Shown here in pieces: positions 25,388-32,530 of a DNA stretch of 39,468 nucleotides. The first letter of the stretch is position 1. The number at the start of each line of letters is the position of its first letter. The notes below the pieces were generated by a model. That model was not told the origin of the DNA, searched no databases, and saw only the letters and a list, made by a program, of their open reading frames with translations. The DNA comes from Pseudomonadota bacterium (GTDB lineage: Bacteria; Myxococcota_A; Bradymonadia; UBA4248), in the NCBI GenBank assembly GCA_017464085.1, contig JAFUEE010000079.1, positions 1 to 39,468 of the forward strand, read 5' to 3'. The translations under genes were made by a program, and so were the position numbers.

Positions 25388-26386
25388 TCACTCAGGCTCA
25401 GGCTCAGGCGAAGGCGGCGGTCCATACACCACTGGCACACTTGGAACTTCAATGATTTCCATGCAGCCGTTGTGCTCATAATACGATTTCACGCATTCGC
25501 TATACTCGTCGCCCGACTTGTCGCCGCAGCATTTCTCAAGCGCCTGATCGACAGGCGCCGGACCATAAACCGCAATCGGGGGATCATCGGGCATTGCCAA
25601 CTCTGGCGGGCAAATACCAGTCTCTATGTACTCGTCGATGCATTTCCCCTTGTCCATGCCGTCATTGCGGTCTGCACAGCACTTTTCAATGTCCTCATTC
25701 GGAGGCATCGGCATGCCATATTCCGCATAAACCGGCTCATCCTCCGGACACTGATACGTCGATTTGTATTCGTCAATACATGCCTCTGCGGGCATGCCAT
25801 CCGCACGGTTCTCGCAACATGCCTTCAGCTCCGCATCCGTAATCGGAGGCGGGCCGTAAAGCGGCGCATCCGGCGCATCCATAATATCAGGGCATTTCAA
25901 CGTTTCTGTGAAACGCTCGGCACACTCCTCTGCATCCATATCCCCGCGATTCTCGCAGCATGCCTTCAGCTCCTCCTCCAGGGGCATCGGCATGCCATAT
26001 TCCGCATAAACCGGCTCATCCTCCGGACACTGGTACGTCGATTTATATTCCGAAATGCATCTGTTCGCATCCATGCCGTCTTCGCGGTTCTCGCAGCATG
26101 CCTTCAGCTCTGCATCCGTAATCGCAGGCGGCCCGTAATATACCGGCGGATTCGGATCAATATCAATCGAACCGCACTTGCCTGTCGTACGGTAAGCCTC
26201 CACACAGCTCTCATAATTCTTTGAACCGTCATCCGAGCCACAGCACGCCTCGATATCCGCTTTCGTCACCTTCACTTGCGGATTATCGCCATTTGCATCC
26301 TCACCGCAGCCTGCAAGCATGCCCATGCCCAAAATGGCACTCATACCGCCGACTGCAAACCTCAGCATCGATCTCAACAAGCTCAT
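25388..26386 (-). CDS. six-module Cys-rich lipoprotein with YGxP motifs, putative substrate of the adjacent radical SAM enzyme
   Basis: A 332-residue lipoprotein. The ATG at 26386 has GGAGG 5 nt upstream, and the lipobox Leu-Ala-Gly-Cys places the acylated Cys at 27. After that come six repeats of about 47 residues. Each has a module CC-x(10-11 or more)-C-x9-C: Cys48/49/61/71, 97/98/110/120, 143/144/155/165, 190/191/203/213, 236/237/249/259 and 286/287/298/308. Each module is followed by a Tyr-Gly-x-Pro type motif (Tyr84, 130, 177, 223, 274, 321), mostly YGPPP or YGMPMP. The last motif is near the C-terminus, before a Pro/Glu tail. All Cys are even in number per module, so disulfides are likely in the periplasm. 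I infer that the Tyr-Gly-x-Pro motifs, or the Cys pairs, are modified by the radical SAM enzyme. Confidence 0.85.
   Translation of the reverse strand: MSLLRSMLRFAVGGMSAILGMGMLAGCGEDANGDNPQVKVTKADIEACCGSDDGSKNYESCVEAYRTTGKCGSIDIDPNPPVYYGPPAITDAELKACCENREDGMDANRCISEYKSTYQCPEDEPVYAEYGMPMPLEEELKACCENRGDMDAEECAERFTETLKCPDIMDAPDAPLYGPPPITDAELKACCENRADGMPAEACIDEYKSTYQCPEDEPVYAEYGMPMPPNEDIEKCCADRNDGMDKGKCIDEYIETGICPPELAMPDDPPIAVYGPAPVDQALEKCCGDKSGDEYSECVKSYYEHNGCMEIIEVPSVPVVYGPPPSPEPEPE
25568..26125 (-). repeat. two tandem 279-bp repeats inside the lipoprotein gene
   Basis: Residues 88-180 and 181-273 are a duplication of a two-module block; the same bases recur at an offset of 279 (for example at 25711 and 25990). 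The longest near-identical part covers the YGMPMP segment. The gene has grown by copying pairs of modules. Confidence 0.75.
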
Positions 26387-26476
26387 ACACACCTCCACTC
26401 ATGCCTGCGCAGCCAGAGGACGCTTGAATATCAGGAACAGGCATCCCCAAAAGGCCGTCAGATATTACTAATACTT

Positions 26477-26505
26477 ATCATAGCACACCGCACTATTTTG
26501 TTCAA
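26477..26505 (-). promoter_or_regulatory. candidate sigma70 promoter of the lipoprotein/radical SAM operon
   Basis: Minus-strand TTGAAC (26500-26505), a 17-nt spacer and TATGAT (26477-26482). It predicts a leader of about 85 nt before the ATG at 26386. An imperfect palindrome (26462-26474) sits at the predicted transcript start. Confidence 0.6.
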
Positions 26506-26545
26506 CCCCACCGAGTTAAAATGATACAATCTGATATACAAATTG

Positions 26546-26614
26546 GCGCGCCGTATTGCCTCAGGCAATAGGCGCGCACAGGCGCGGTGTATGCGCGAAG
26601 CGCAAAACCGCGCC
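26546..26614 (+). repeat. intergenic hairpin repeat cluster E (2 units, forward type)
   Basis: Unit 26546-26577 has arms GCGCGCC/GGCGCGC around TATTGCC-tca-GGCAATA; unit 26581-26614 has arms GGCGCGGT/ACCGCGCC around TATGCGC-gaa-GCGCAAA. Both have the unpaired G before the core. This is the only cluster between two divergent genes, so it cannot be a simple 3'-end element. Confidence 0.8.
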
Positions 26615-26633
26615 AAATCCAGCCAGATATCAT

Positions 26634-26656
26634 TATAAATACGTTCCGTGGAACGT
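26634..26656 (+). promoter_or_regulatory. -10-like element followed by a 16-bp palindrome upstream of nadB
   Basis: TATAAA (26634-26639) is followed directly by ACGTTCC-GT-GGAACGT (26641-26656), a perfect inverted repeat placed where a repressor would cover the transcript start. No good -35 is visible. The 240 nt between here and the nadB ATG hold no ORF I can support; they contain a run of ten C (26718-26727). Confidence 0.35.
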
Positions 26657-26897
26657 CTGTAGCATCTTTCAGGAACGCATCTCTGCACCATCTCTCCGGC
26701 GCACAAGCGAGCCCTTGCCCCCCCCCCATGCGCCATATTCTCCATGCGACGTTCCCGCATATTCGAACGCATGATGCCGAACCATTCATAAAATGTTCGA
26801 TTTTCCAGAAAATACGTGCAAAATTATGAACGCTATTTTAGAACATCGCGCCGCCGTGCCATGTCGTGCAGACGGCTCAATGCATCGGAGATGTCAG

Positions 26898-28451
26898 ATG
26901 GAATATGAAATTAAGCGTTTTCAGGCAGATGCCGCAATCATTGGCGGCGGCGTCGCCGGCCTTTCAGCCGCACTTGGGCTCAAAAACAAGCGCGTGATCG
27001 TACTCACAAAATCTGAATTCGGACGCGGCGGCTCCACGCCGATCGCCCAGGGCGGCATCGCATGCGCGATGGGCAAGGACGACACGCCCGAGCTCCACGC
27101 CGTCGACACCATGATCGCCGGTGACGGCCTCTCGATCAAAGGCTGCGTCGATGTCCTCACGCGCGAAGGCCCGGCGCGCATCCGCGAACTCATCGAAGTC
27201 GGCGCGCAATTCGACCGCACGCCCGATGGCGAACTCTCGTTCGGACGCGAAGCCGCCCACAGCAGGCGCAGAATACTCCATGCGCACGGCGACAGCACCG
27301 GCGCGGAAGTGCAGCGTGCACTCACCGAAGCCGTCCGGCGCGCAGAAAACATCCAGGTCATCGAGAATTGCTATGTCGTCGACATCATCAGGCGAGATGG
27401 CCGCGTCATCGGCGTTTACGGCATCATCAACGGCACCAGCACAATCATCGAAGTCGCTTCGCCCGCTGTCGTGCTCGCTTGCGGCGGCATCGGCCGTATC
27501 TATCAATATACGACGAACCCGGTCGAATCCGTCGGCGACGCGCTGGCAATCGCCGCACGCGCAGGCGCTGTCCTCTCTGATGTCGAGTTCGTGCAGTTCC
27601 ACCCGACCGCGCTCAACACCACCGTCGACCCGCTTCCACTGCTCACCGAAGCGCTGCGCGGCGAAGGCGCTGTCCTTCTCGCAGACAACAAACGCTTCAT
27701 GGTCGATCTGCACAAGGACGCCGAACTCGCGCCACGCGATGTCGTCGCGCGCGGCATCTGGGCGCAGCAGCAGAAAGGCCTGCCCGTGTTCCTCGACGCG
27801 CGTTGCGTCGGCGAAAAATTCCCCGAAAAATTCCCGACGGTTTACAGCTTCTGCCAACAGGCCGGCCTCGATCCCGTCAAAGACCTTCTGCCCGTATCCC
27901 CGGCCGCGCACTATCACATGGGCGGCGTCCGCGTCGACGAATCCGGGCGCACCACTTGCCTCGGCCTCTGGGCCTGCGGCGAATGCTGCGCCACAGGCGT
28001 GCACGGCGCCAACCGGCTCGCGAGCAACTCTCTCCTCGAAGGCCTCGTCTTCGGCGCGCGCGTCAGCCAGGATATCGTCGAGCAGATCGACTGGACAAAA
28101 CCAACAGTCATCCGCGACGGCGACTACTCCCCGGTCATGCAGCGCACATTCGCAGGCCCCGACGAGGAAGCCGATGCCTCCCTGCTGCGCAAAACCATGT
28201 GGGACGATGTCGGCCTCGTCCGCTGCGAAGCGAGCATGACGCACGCGCTGAGCGTCCTCGACGAACTCTCCGCCAAAAAGCCCAAGTCGCTCATGCTCAG
28301 AAACATGATCGATGCCGCGCGCATCATCACGACTGCCGCACTCGACCGCAAGGAAAGCCGCGGCGGACACTACCGCTCCGATTACCCCGAACATGACGCG
28401 CAGACCTCACATCACCCCTTCGTGTTCACAGGCAACGGTCCCTGGTGCTGA
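26898..28451 (+). CDS. nadB: L-aspartate oxidase
   Basis: A 517-residue flavoenzyme. The frame is open from 26793, but the ATG at 26898 has GGAG 7 nt upstream and starts just before the FAD-binding motif GGGVAG (16-21). It oxidises L-aspartate to iminoaspartate, the first step of de novo NAD synthesis, and in anaerobes can use fumarate as acceptor. Family landmarks are Gln-Gly-Gly-Ile-Ala after the first domain, a His-Ser-Arg-Arg-Arg-Ile motif, His-Pro-Thr-Ala, and the active-site/FAD segment Gly-Ala-Asn-Arg-Leu-Ala-Ser-Asn-Ser-Leu-Leu-Glu. The succinate dehydrogenase flavoprotein shares this fold, but the length and these motifs favour NadB. nadA and nadC are not in the window. A small membrane protein gene follows after one base. 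Confidence 0.95.
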   Translation: MEYEIKRFQADAAIIGGGVAGLSAALGLKNKRVIVLTKSEFGRGGSTPIAQGGIACAMGKDDTPELHAVDTMIAGDGLSIKGCVDVLTREGPARIRELIEVGAQFDRTPDGELSFGREAAHSRRRILHAHGDSTGAEVQRALTEAVRRAENIQVIENCYVVDIIRRDGRVIGVYGIINGTSTIIEVASPAVVLACGGIGRIYQYTTNPVESVGDALAIAARAGAVLSDVEFVQFHPTALNTTVDPLPLLTEALRGEGAVLLADNKRFMVDLHKDAELAPRDVVARGIWAQQQKGLPVFLDARCVGEKFPEKFPTVYSFCQQAGLDPVKDLLPVSPAAHYHMGGVRVDESGRTTCLGLWACGECCATGVHGANRLASNSLLEGLVFGARVSQDIVEQIDWTKPTVIRDGDYSPVMQRTFAGPDEEADASLLRKTMWDDVGLVRCEASMTHALSVLDELSAKKPKSLMLRNMIDAARIITTAALDRKESRGGHYRSDYPEHDAQTSHHPFVFTGNGPWC

Positions 28452-28452
28452 C

Positions 28453-29016
28453 ATGAACCTCTACAAGTTCGCACGGAACAAACTCATCACCTTCCTCGCG
28501 ATGCTCTTCGAGCTCCTCATGCTCATCGCGTGCATCCTGCTCGCAGACGCCCTCGTCGAGGAAGTCTTTCACATCCAGACGATGCTCGCGACGCACATGC
28601 CCCTCAACCTCGCGATCGCCATCGTCCTGGCCCTGCAATACCTCATCGCCGTGCTCGAGGTCTTTGCCAGCTACCGCGAAGACAGACGGGGCTTCACGCT
28701 CCCCATCGTCTTCCTCCCCGGCGGCATCATCCTCAGGACCGCATTCATGACCGTCCTGGAACTATGCCTCATCTCTTTCAAGCTCGTCACTTACTTCCTG
28801 TCCGTCCTGCTCGAGTTCGCCTTACAGATCTTCAGGCTCGACAAGCTCATAGGCTCTGCGCACCTCGTCGATGCCGTCGACCGCAAGCTCGAACCGTTCG
28901 ATATCTTCGTCAACCACATCTATAACTTTCTCTACTTCCACAAGATACACGCCAACGCCAGCATATTCTCGTCGTTCTTCAACGGCTCCCTGAGCTTCTG
29001 GTGCATCAACCACTGA
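28453..29016 (+). CDS. small polytopic membrane protein coupled to nadB
   Basis: A 187-residue protein whose ATG lies one base after the nadB stop, so translation is probably coupled; no good Shine-Dalgarno box is visible. Hydrophobic segments at about 11-31, 50-72, 82-102 and 103-126 suggest three or four transmembrane helices. The C-terminal third is more polar, with His, Phe and Tyr residues (about 135-187). I do not recognise the family. The same-operon position suggests a link to NAD metabolism or simply co-expression. The long antisense ORF across nadB was not considered real. Confidence 0.7.
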   Translation: MNLYKFARNKLITFLAMLFELLMLIACILLADALVEEVFHIQTMLATHMPLNLAIAIVLALQYLIAVLEVFASYREDRRGFTLPIVFLPGGIILRTAFMTVLELCLISFKLVTYFLSVLLEFALQIFRLDKLIGSAHLVDAVDRKLEPFDIFVNHIYNFLYFHKIHANASIFSSFFNGSLSFWCINH

Positions 29017-29044
29017 TATCATTAATATAGCGCGTTTTGGGAGG

Positions 29045-29112
29045 GGCCGGCTATCGGCGCTGCGCGCCGATACGCACGCCCGCGCGCCTATCGCCTGCGG
29101 CAATACGGCGCG
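29045..29112 (-). repeat. intergenic hairpin repeat cluster F (2 units, reverse type)
   Basis: Unit 29045-29080 has core TATCGGCGC-tgc-GCGCCGATA and imperfect arms; unit 29083-29112 has arms CGCGCC/GGCGCG around TATCGCC-tgc-GGCAATA. Both carry the unpaired C after ATA. The cluster follows the nadB operon, 20 nt before the left target duplication of the IS66 element. Confidence 0.8.
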
Positions 29113-29132
29113 ACCTATTCCCCCGCAGCCCA

Positions 29133-29140
29133 CAAGCCCG
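29133..29140. repeat. left 8-bp target site duplication of the IS66 element
   Basis: CAAGCCCG directly abuts the left terminal inverted repeat and recurs exactly at 30866-30873 after the right end. Confidence 0.9.
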
Positions 29141-30865
29141 GTAACTATTCAGCCGGGTCTTTGAGCCCCTTCAAAACAGGTGACATTCTTGTCCTTTTCG
29201 GCTAGAAGACGCTAGACTGCATGTTGCGGTGATTGCCATGGATGGCGCTATGGGACGCAATTACAACCGATCTCTCTTTAAACACCTAGAAGAAACGCTT
29301 GCAAGATGCGATAAGCTTGAAAACGAGTTCAAAGCTTACAAGCAGAAAACAGAGCAAGAACTGTTCGAATGCCATGCCAAGATTGCAGAGCTGGAAGCGA
29401 CAATAACCAAAAAGGACGAGCAGATTGAGCTTCTGAAAGGCGATAACGAGCGCCTAAAGAGGATTCTGAACAATAACAGTGGCAACTCGTCGCTTCCGCC
29501 ATCCACAGATCAAAAGCCATCCCGCCCTGCTAACACTTTCAATGGACGCTCCCGAACAGACCGCAACATAGGCGGTCAAAAAGGTCATCTTGGTAAAACG
29601 CTTACGCCAAAAGACATTGAAGCGTTGATTGCATCGAAAAAGTGTGAACACATCGTCGCAGAACTCGGGGATGCCGAGACAAGTTTCGTCAAACGGTTCA
29701 TTGTAGACGCAAAGCTCACGACCGTCGTTTACGAGATCAGGCTTCATGCCGATGCCAACGGAAAGTTTCTTATTCCGCCAGTGCTAAACAGCGCCGTTAT
29801 CTATGGAAATGGCGTGAAAACGCTTGTCCTGGCAATTTCCCAATTGGGCGATGTCCCTGTCAAACGTACCTGCGGCCTGCTATCTGCCCTAAGCAATGGA
29901 ACTATCAACCTCTCCCCCGGCAGCTTATTCCATTTTGAAGAAGAATTTGCCGCAAGAGCCAGCGATATACTTGAGACCATAAAGACCAATCTGTTGAACT
30001 CGGAAGTGCTCTGCACAGACAGCACAATAACATCTCTGTTGGGGGAGTCCAAGAGTATATCCGCAATCAAAGCACTTCCGAAGCTGTCCTTTATTCTCCG
30101 ATGAAAACCAAAAGTATTAAAGAGATGAAGGAGACAGAAGTCATTGCACAGTTTGCAGGTACTCTCGTTCATGACCACGAAACTGCCCTATACCATTTCG
30201 GTACCAATCATGCCGAATGCAATGCACACATTCTGCGCTATCTGCGCAAGAATAGCGAGGAAACAGGCAACGCTTGGAGCGAGGAGATGGCAGATCTCCT
30301 TAAAGCCATGAATGAGCTAAAAAAAGACCTCGAAACGAATTTCTGCGAAGACCTTTTGGGGTTATGCAGTACTGAATATGACGCAATTCTCCAGGATGCC
30401 TTACAGCAGAACAAAAAGACTAAAGGTAAGATTGCCAAAGAGGAAGAATATACCTTAATTAACAGATTAAAGCGATACAAGGAAAACCACTTACTGTTTG
30501 CCATGCGTGCGGATGTTCCATTTACTAATAATATGTCCGAACGGGATTTGAGGAAATGCAAGAATCGACAGAAATCCTCGGGGGGCTTCAGAACTGCCAA
30601 AGGCAAAGAAATTTACTGCAAAATGCTAAGTGTCATTGAGACTTGCAGGCGCAAGGGGATGGATTTAATTGTGCAAATTCAAAAGATACTTCAGCCAATT
30701 CCGTGCTTAGAGTGATCGGATGACATTTATGGTGATGTAGTATACGTGTTTTGGGGCACTCTAAGCCTCGATGGATAGGTGCGCCCTTGAAGATTGAAGG
30801 AAAATGTGCGCCGTTTATTTACAAGGACACATACCTGATTCCGAAAGACCCGGCTGAATAGTAAC
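29141..30865 (+). mobile_element. IS66-family insertion sequence, 1725 bp
   Basis: The ends are terminal inverted repeats of 22 bp with one mismatch (29141-29162 and 30844-30865), starting GTAACTATTC on the left and GTTACTATTC on the right read inward. An 8-bp target duplication (CAAGCCCG) flanks it on both sides, as IS66 elements make. It carries a single transposase gene with one frameshift and no tnpA/tnpB, like the smaller ISBst12-type members. The insertion lies between the nadB operon and the promoter of the gene at 30976; its right end is 20 nt upstream of that -35 box. Confidence 0.95.
29238..30715 (+). pseudogene. IS66-type transposase (TnpC), frameshifted
   Basis: Two overlapping frames encode one IS66 transposase of about 490 residues. 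The first frame has the N-terminal coiled coil (Glu/Lys-rich, about 20-70), the Ser-Gly-Asn-Ser-Ser-Leu-Pro-Pro-Ser motif, the Gly-Gly-Gln-Lys-Gly-His motif, and the first catalytic Asp in Cys-Thr-Asp-Ser-Thr. At G5 (30041-30045) the frame changes by -1. After that, the other frame reads through Tyr-Ile-Arg-Asn-Gln-Ser-Thr and on to the second Asp (His-Asp-His-Glu-Thr-Ala) and the catalytic Glu (Asn-Met-Ser-Glu-Arg-Asp-Leu). Without the shift, the first frame stops at 30104. One G appears to be lost from the run. IS66 TnpC is not known to need frameshifting, so I call it a pseudogene. Start is uncertain (GTG 29229, ATG 29238 or ATG 29250). Confidence 0.9.
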
Positions 30866-30873
30866 CAAGCCCG
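30866..30873. repeat. right 8-bp target site duplication of the IS66 element
   Basis: CAAGCCCG, identical to 29133-29140, directly follows the right terminal inverted repeat. Confidence 0.9.
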
Positions 30874-30884
30874 TAATAAAATGA

Positions 30885-30914
30885 TTGACAATGCTCGCTC
30901 AAATTTGCGATTCT
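30885..30914 (+). promoter_or_regulatory. candidate promoter of the small-protein/secreted-protein operon
   Basis: TTGACA (30885-30890), an 18-nt spacer and GATTCT (30909-30914). The -35 is perfect and the -10 is poor. The IS66 element ends 20 nt upstream, so it leaves the promoter core intact but replaces whatever lay upstream. Confidence 0.45.
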
Positions 30915-30925
30915 AGACAGTGCAG

Positions 30926-30943
30926 GAGACCGATTCCGGTCTC
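30926..30943 (+). other. hairpin near the 5' end of the leader
   Basis: GAGACCG-ATTC-CGGTCTC, a perfect 7-bp GC-rich stem about 5 nt after the predicted transcript start, followed by a pyrimidine-rich tail and then the AAAGG box of the gene at 30976. It could stabilise the mRNA 5' end or act as an attenuator. Confidence 0.4.
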
Positions 30944-30975
30944 GTTCTCTTTTCTCAAGGGTTAAAGGTATTCTT

Positions 30976-31236
30976 ATGGCCTACGATCAGAAACGCGCAG
31001 AAAGGCTCGCTCGCGCAATGGCATCCGATACCATCGTCTATAACAAAGACGCGATCCTCAAGAGCTTCGAAGAAGACAACTTCTTTGAAGTCCTCAAGGA
31101 CAACATGGAAGATAACCGCAAATCACTCAAGGCTCGCATGGGCGATGAAGCCGCAAACTCCAATGTCCTCGAACGTTCGGTGTGCGACAACATCTTCTTC
31201 GCCCTCGGTCAACAGGGAAAATACCCCATCTTCTAA
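30976..31236 (+). CDS. small conserved-looking cytosolic protein of unknown function
   Basis: An 86-residue protein with AAAGG 8 nt before its ATG. It is charged and helical, without signal peptide or membrane segment. Notable stretches are a basic N-terminal helix (Lys-Arg-Ala-Glu-Arg-Leu-Ala-Arg-Ala-Met) and a C-terminal end with Phe-Phe-Ala-Leu-Gly-Gln. It has one Cys. A promoter, a leader hairpin and good codon use make it a real gene. A secreted protein gene follows after 13 nt and shares the terminator at 31751-31779, so the two form one operon. I do not recognise the family. Confidence 0.75.
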   Translation: MAYDQKRAERLARAMASDTIVYNKDAILKSFEEDNFFEVLKDNMEDNRKSLKARMGDEAANSNVLERSVCDNIFFALGQQGKYPIF

Positions 31237-31249
31237 GGATCTCCCAATT

Positions 31250-31729
31250 ATGAAACGCTTCCTGGCCGCAATTCTCGCTTGCGCCGTACTCGCTATGCCG
31301 GTCAGCGCATTCGCAAAGCAGTCCTATGACTTCAGCGACATCGTCACGCCGTTCATCAAATGGCCGTTCAACATCATCAATGTCGAGATGACTGGCGAGT
31401 TTTTCACCACGATGCATATCTACCATGCGTCTGATTCTTATGATGATGTGATCAAAAAACTCTTTGAGATGTACAACAAAAAAGAGAAAATCAGCGGCTA
31501 CTCCATCATGGGCGTCACCGAACAGACGCAGTCGCAGTCCTATCAGATGGTCATCGGCTATCAGAACGAGCATCACTACATCACCATCGCACCAGAAGGT
31601 TCAGGCACGATTTTCTCCTTTGAAGCCATGCCCTCGAGCTACATGACTGGCGTCTATGATGCCACCGGTTACGGCTTCATCCTGCCGGATGGCTCGTTCG
31701 CAAATCTCTATCAGGCAAAAGAAGAATAA
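31250..31729 (+). CDS. small secreted protein of unknown function
   Basis: A 159-residue protein with AAGGA about 10 nt upstream and a Sec signal peptide (Met-Lys-Arg-Phe-Leu-Ala..., cleavage near Ala-Phe-Ala-Lys, residue 22-23). The mature part (about 137 residues) looks like a compact alpha/beta domain, with aromatic strands (Gln-Met-Val-Ile-Gly-Tyr, Ile-Thr-Ile-Ala, Thr-Ile-Phe-Ser-Phe) and no Cys. A longer reading from 30920 in this frame overlaps the small gene upstream and has no support. The function is unknown; the protein is probably periplasmic. Confidence 0.75.
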   Translation: MKRFLAAILACAVLAMPVSAFAKQSYDFSDIVTPFIKWPFNIINVEMTGEFFTTMHIYHASDSYDDVIKKLFEMYNKKEKISGYSIMGVTEQTQSQSYQMVIGYQNEHHYITIAPEGSGTIFSFEAMPSSYMTGVYDATGYGFILPDGSFANLYQAKEE

Positions 31730-31750
31730 GCCTCCCAAACGCTTCCCAGA

Positions 31751-31779
31751 AGCGCGAATGTCACATTCGCGCTTTTTTT
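31751..31779 (+). terminator. intrinsic terminator after the secreted protein gene
   Basis: AGCGCGAATG (31751-31760) and CATTCGCGCT (31764-31773) form a perfect 10-bp stem with a 3-nt loop, followed by seven T. It is a strong rho-independent terminator. Confidence 0.95.
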
Positions 31780-31791
31780 GTCTCAAACAAC

Positions 31792-32439
31792 ATGCAGCCC
31801 ATATACGAAACGGCAGCCAAACTCCTTCAGAACTGGTGCCAACATCACGAACTGCCATTTCCCGATACTGCGATAGAACGCACCGCGCTCTACCTCGACA
31901 GGCTTCTGCACTACCAGCATCAGACAAACCTCACCGGATTCAGCTCCCCTGAAGACATCATCAGAAATCTCTTCATCGATTCACTTCAAATCCTCAGGAC
32001 GCGCAAAATTCATGGTCCCCTGCTCGATGTCGGCACTGGCGCAGGTTTTCCCGCCATCCCCATCAAAATCGTCTGTCCGGAAATGGAAATGATTCTCGTC
32101 GAGCCGCGCACCAAGCGATATGCTTTCCTGCGACTGATCGAACGAGAACTCGGACTCGAACATCTCCAGATATACAAAGCCAAAATCGAATCTGCCCCAG
32201 TCCCCGACCGCCTCGGCACCGCCATCTCTAAGGCATTGATGCCCATACATGACTGGGCTTCACTCGCTAGGCCATGGGCGCGCAACGGCGCAAAAATCGC
32301 CTGCATGATCTCACAGGCCGACTGGCAGGTGTTCCAGCGCGACCTGCACTCACTCGGCTATGCCGTCAGCAGCGTCATCGAAGATGGCGATCGCATCTAC
32401 CTCTTGCTCGAATACGACAGAAACACCGCTTTCTGCTGA
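31792..32439 (+). CDS. rsmG: 16S rRNA (guanine-527-N7)-methyltransferase RsmG
   Basis: A 215-residue methyltransferase of the normal RsmG length. It methylates N7 of G527 in 16S rRNA using SAM; loss gives low-level streptomycin resistance. The N-terminal helices carry Asn-Leu-Thr-Gly-Phe and the His/Phe-Ile-Asp-Ser-Leu motif. The SAM-binding site is Leu-Asp-Val-Gly-Thr-Gly-Ala-Gly-Phe-Pro, followed by Val-Glu-Pro-Arg-x-Lys-Arg and Phe-Leu. The ATG is only 12 nt after the T run of the preceding terminator and has no Shine-Dalgarno box, so it depends on read-through, a promoter inside the upstream gene, or near-leaderless translation. In many genomes rsmG sits with mnmG, parA and parB; here it does not. 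Confidence 0.93.
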   Translation: MQPIYETAAKLLQNWCQHHELPFPDTAIERTALYLDRLLHYQHQTNLTGFSSPEDIIRNLFIDSLQILRTRKIHGPLLDVGTGAGFPAIPIKIVCPEMEMILVEPRTKRYAFLRLIERELGLEHLQIYKAKIESAPVPDRLGTAISKALMPIHDWASLARPWARNGAKIACMISQADWQVFQRDLHSLGYAVSSVIEDGDRIYLLLEYDRNTAFC

Positions 32440-32530
32440 ATGATTGCCTATCACCTTCAAAACAATATTTTCTACTGCACATAAATGTCATTCGCTTCAA
32501 ACAGAGACTGACACAGAGATCCCCCCAAAA

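Noticed and set aside
26718..26727. C10 run as a phase-variable switch inside a gene
   Set aside because: No credible ORF crosses it on either strand; it may affect only a leader.
26964..28394. A 476-residue open frame antisense to nadB
   Set aside because: The opposite strand encodes a textbook L-aspartate oxidase; the antisense frame is Ala/Asp/Glu-rich and has no domain I recognise.
30041..30045. Programmed -1 frameshift in IS66 transposase
   Set aside because: IS66 TnpC is normally a single frame. The run is only five G with no evident slippery heptamer or stimulator, so a lost base is simpler; kept as a possibility only.
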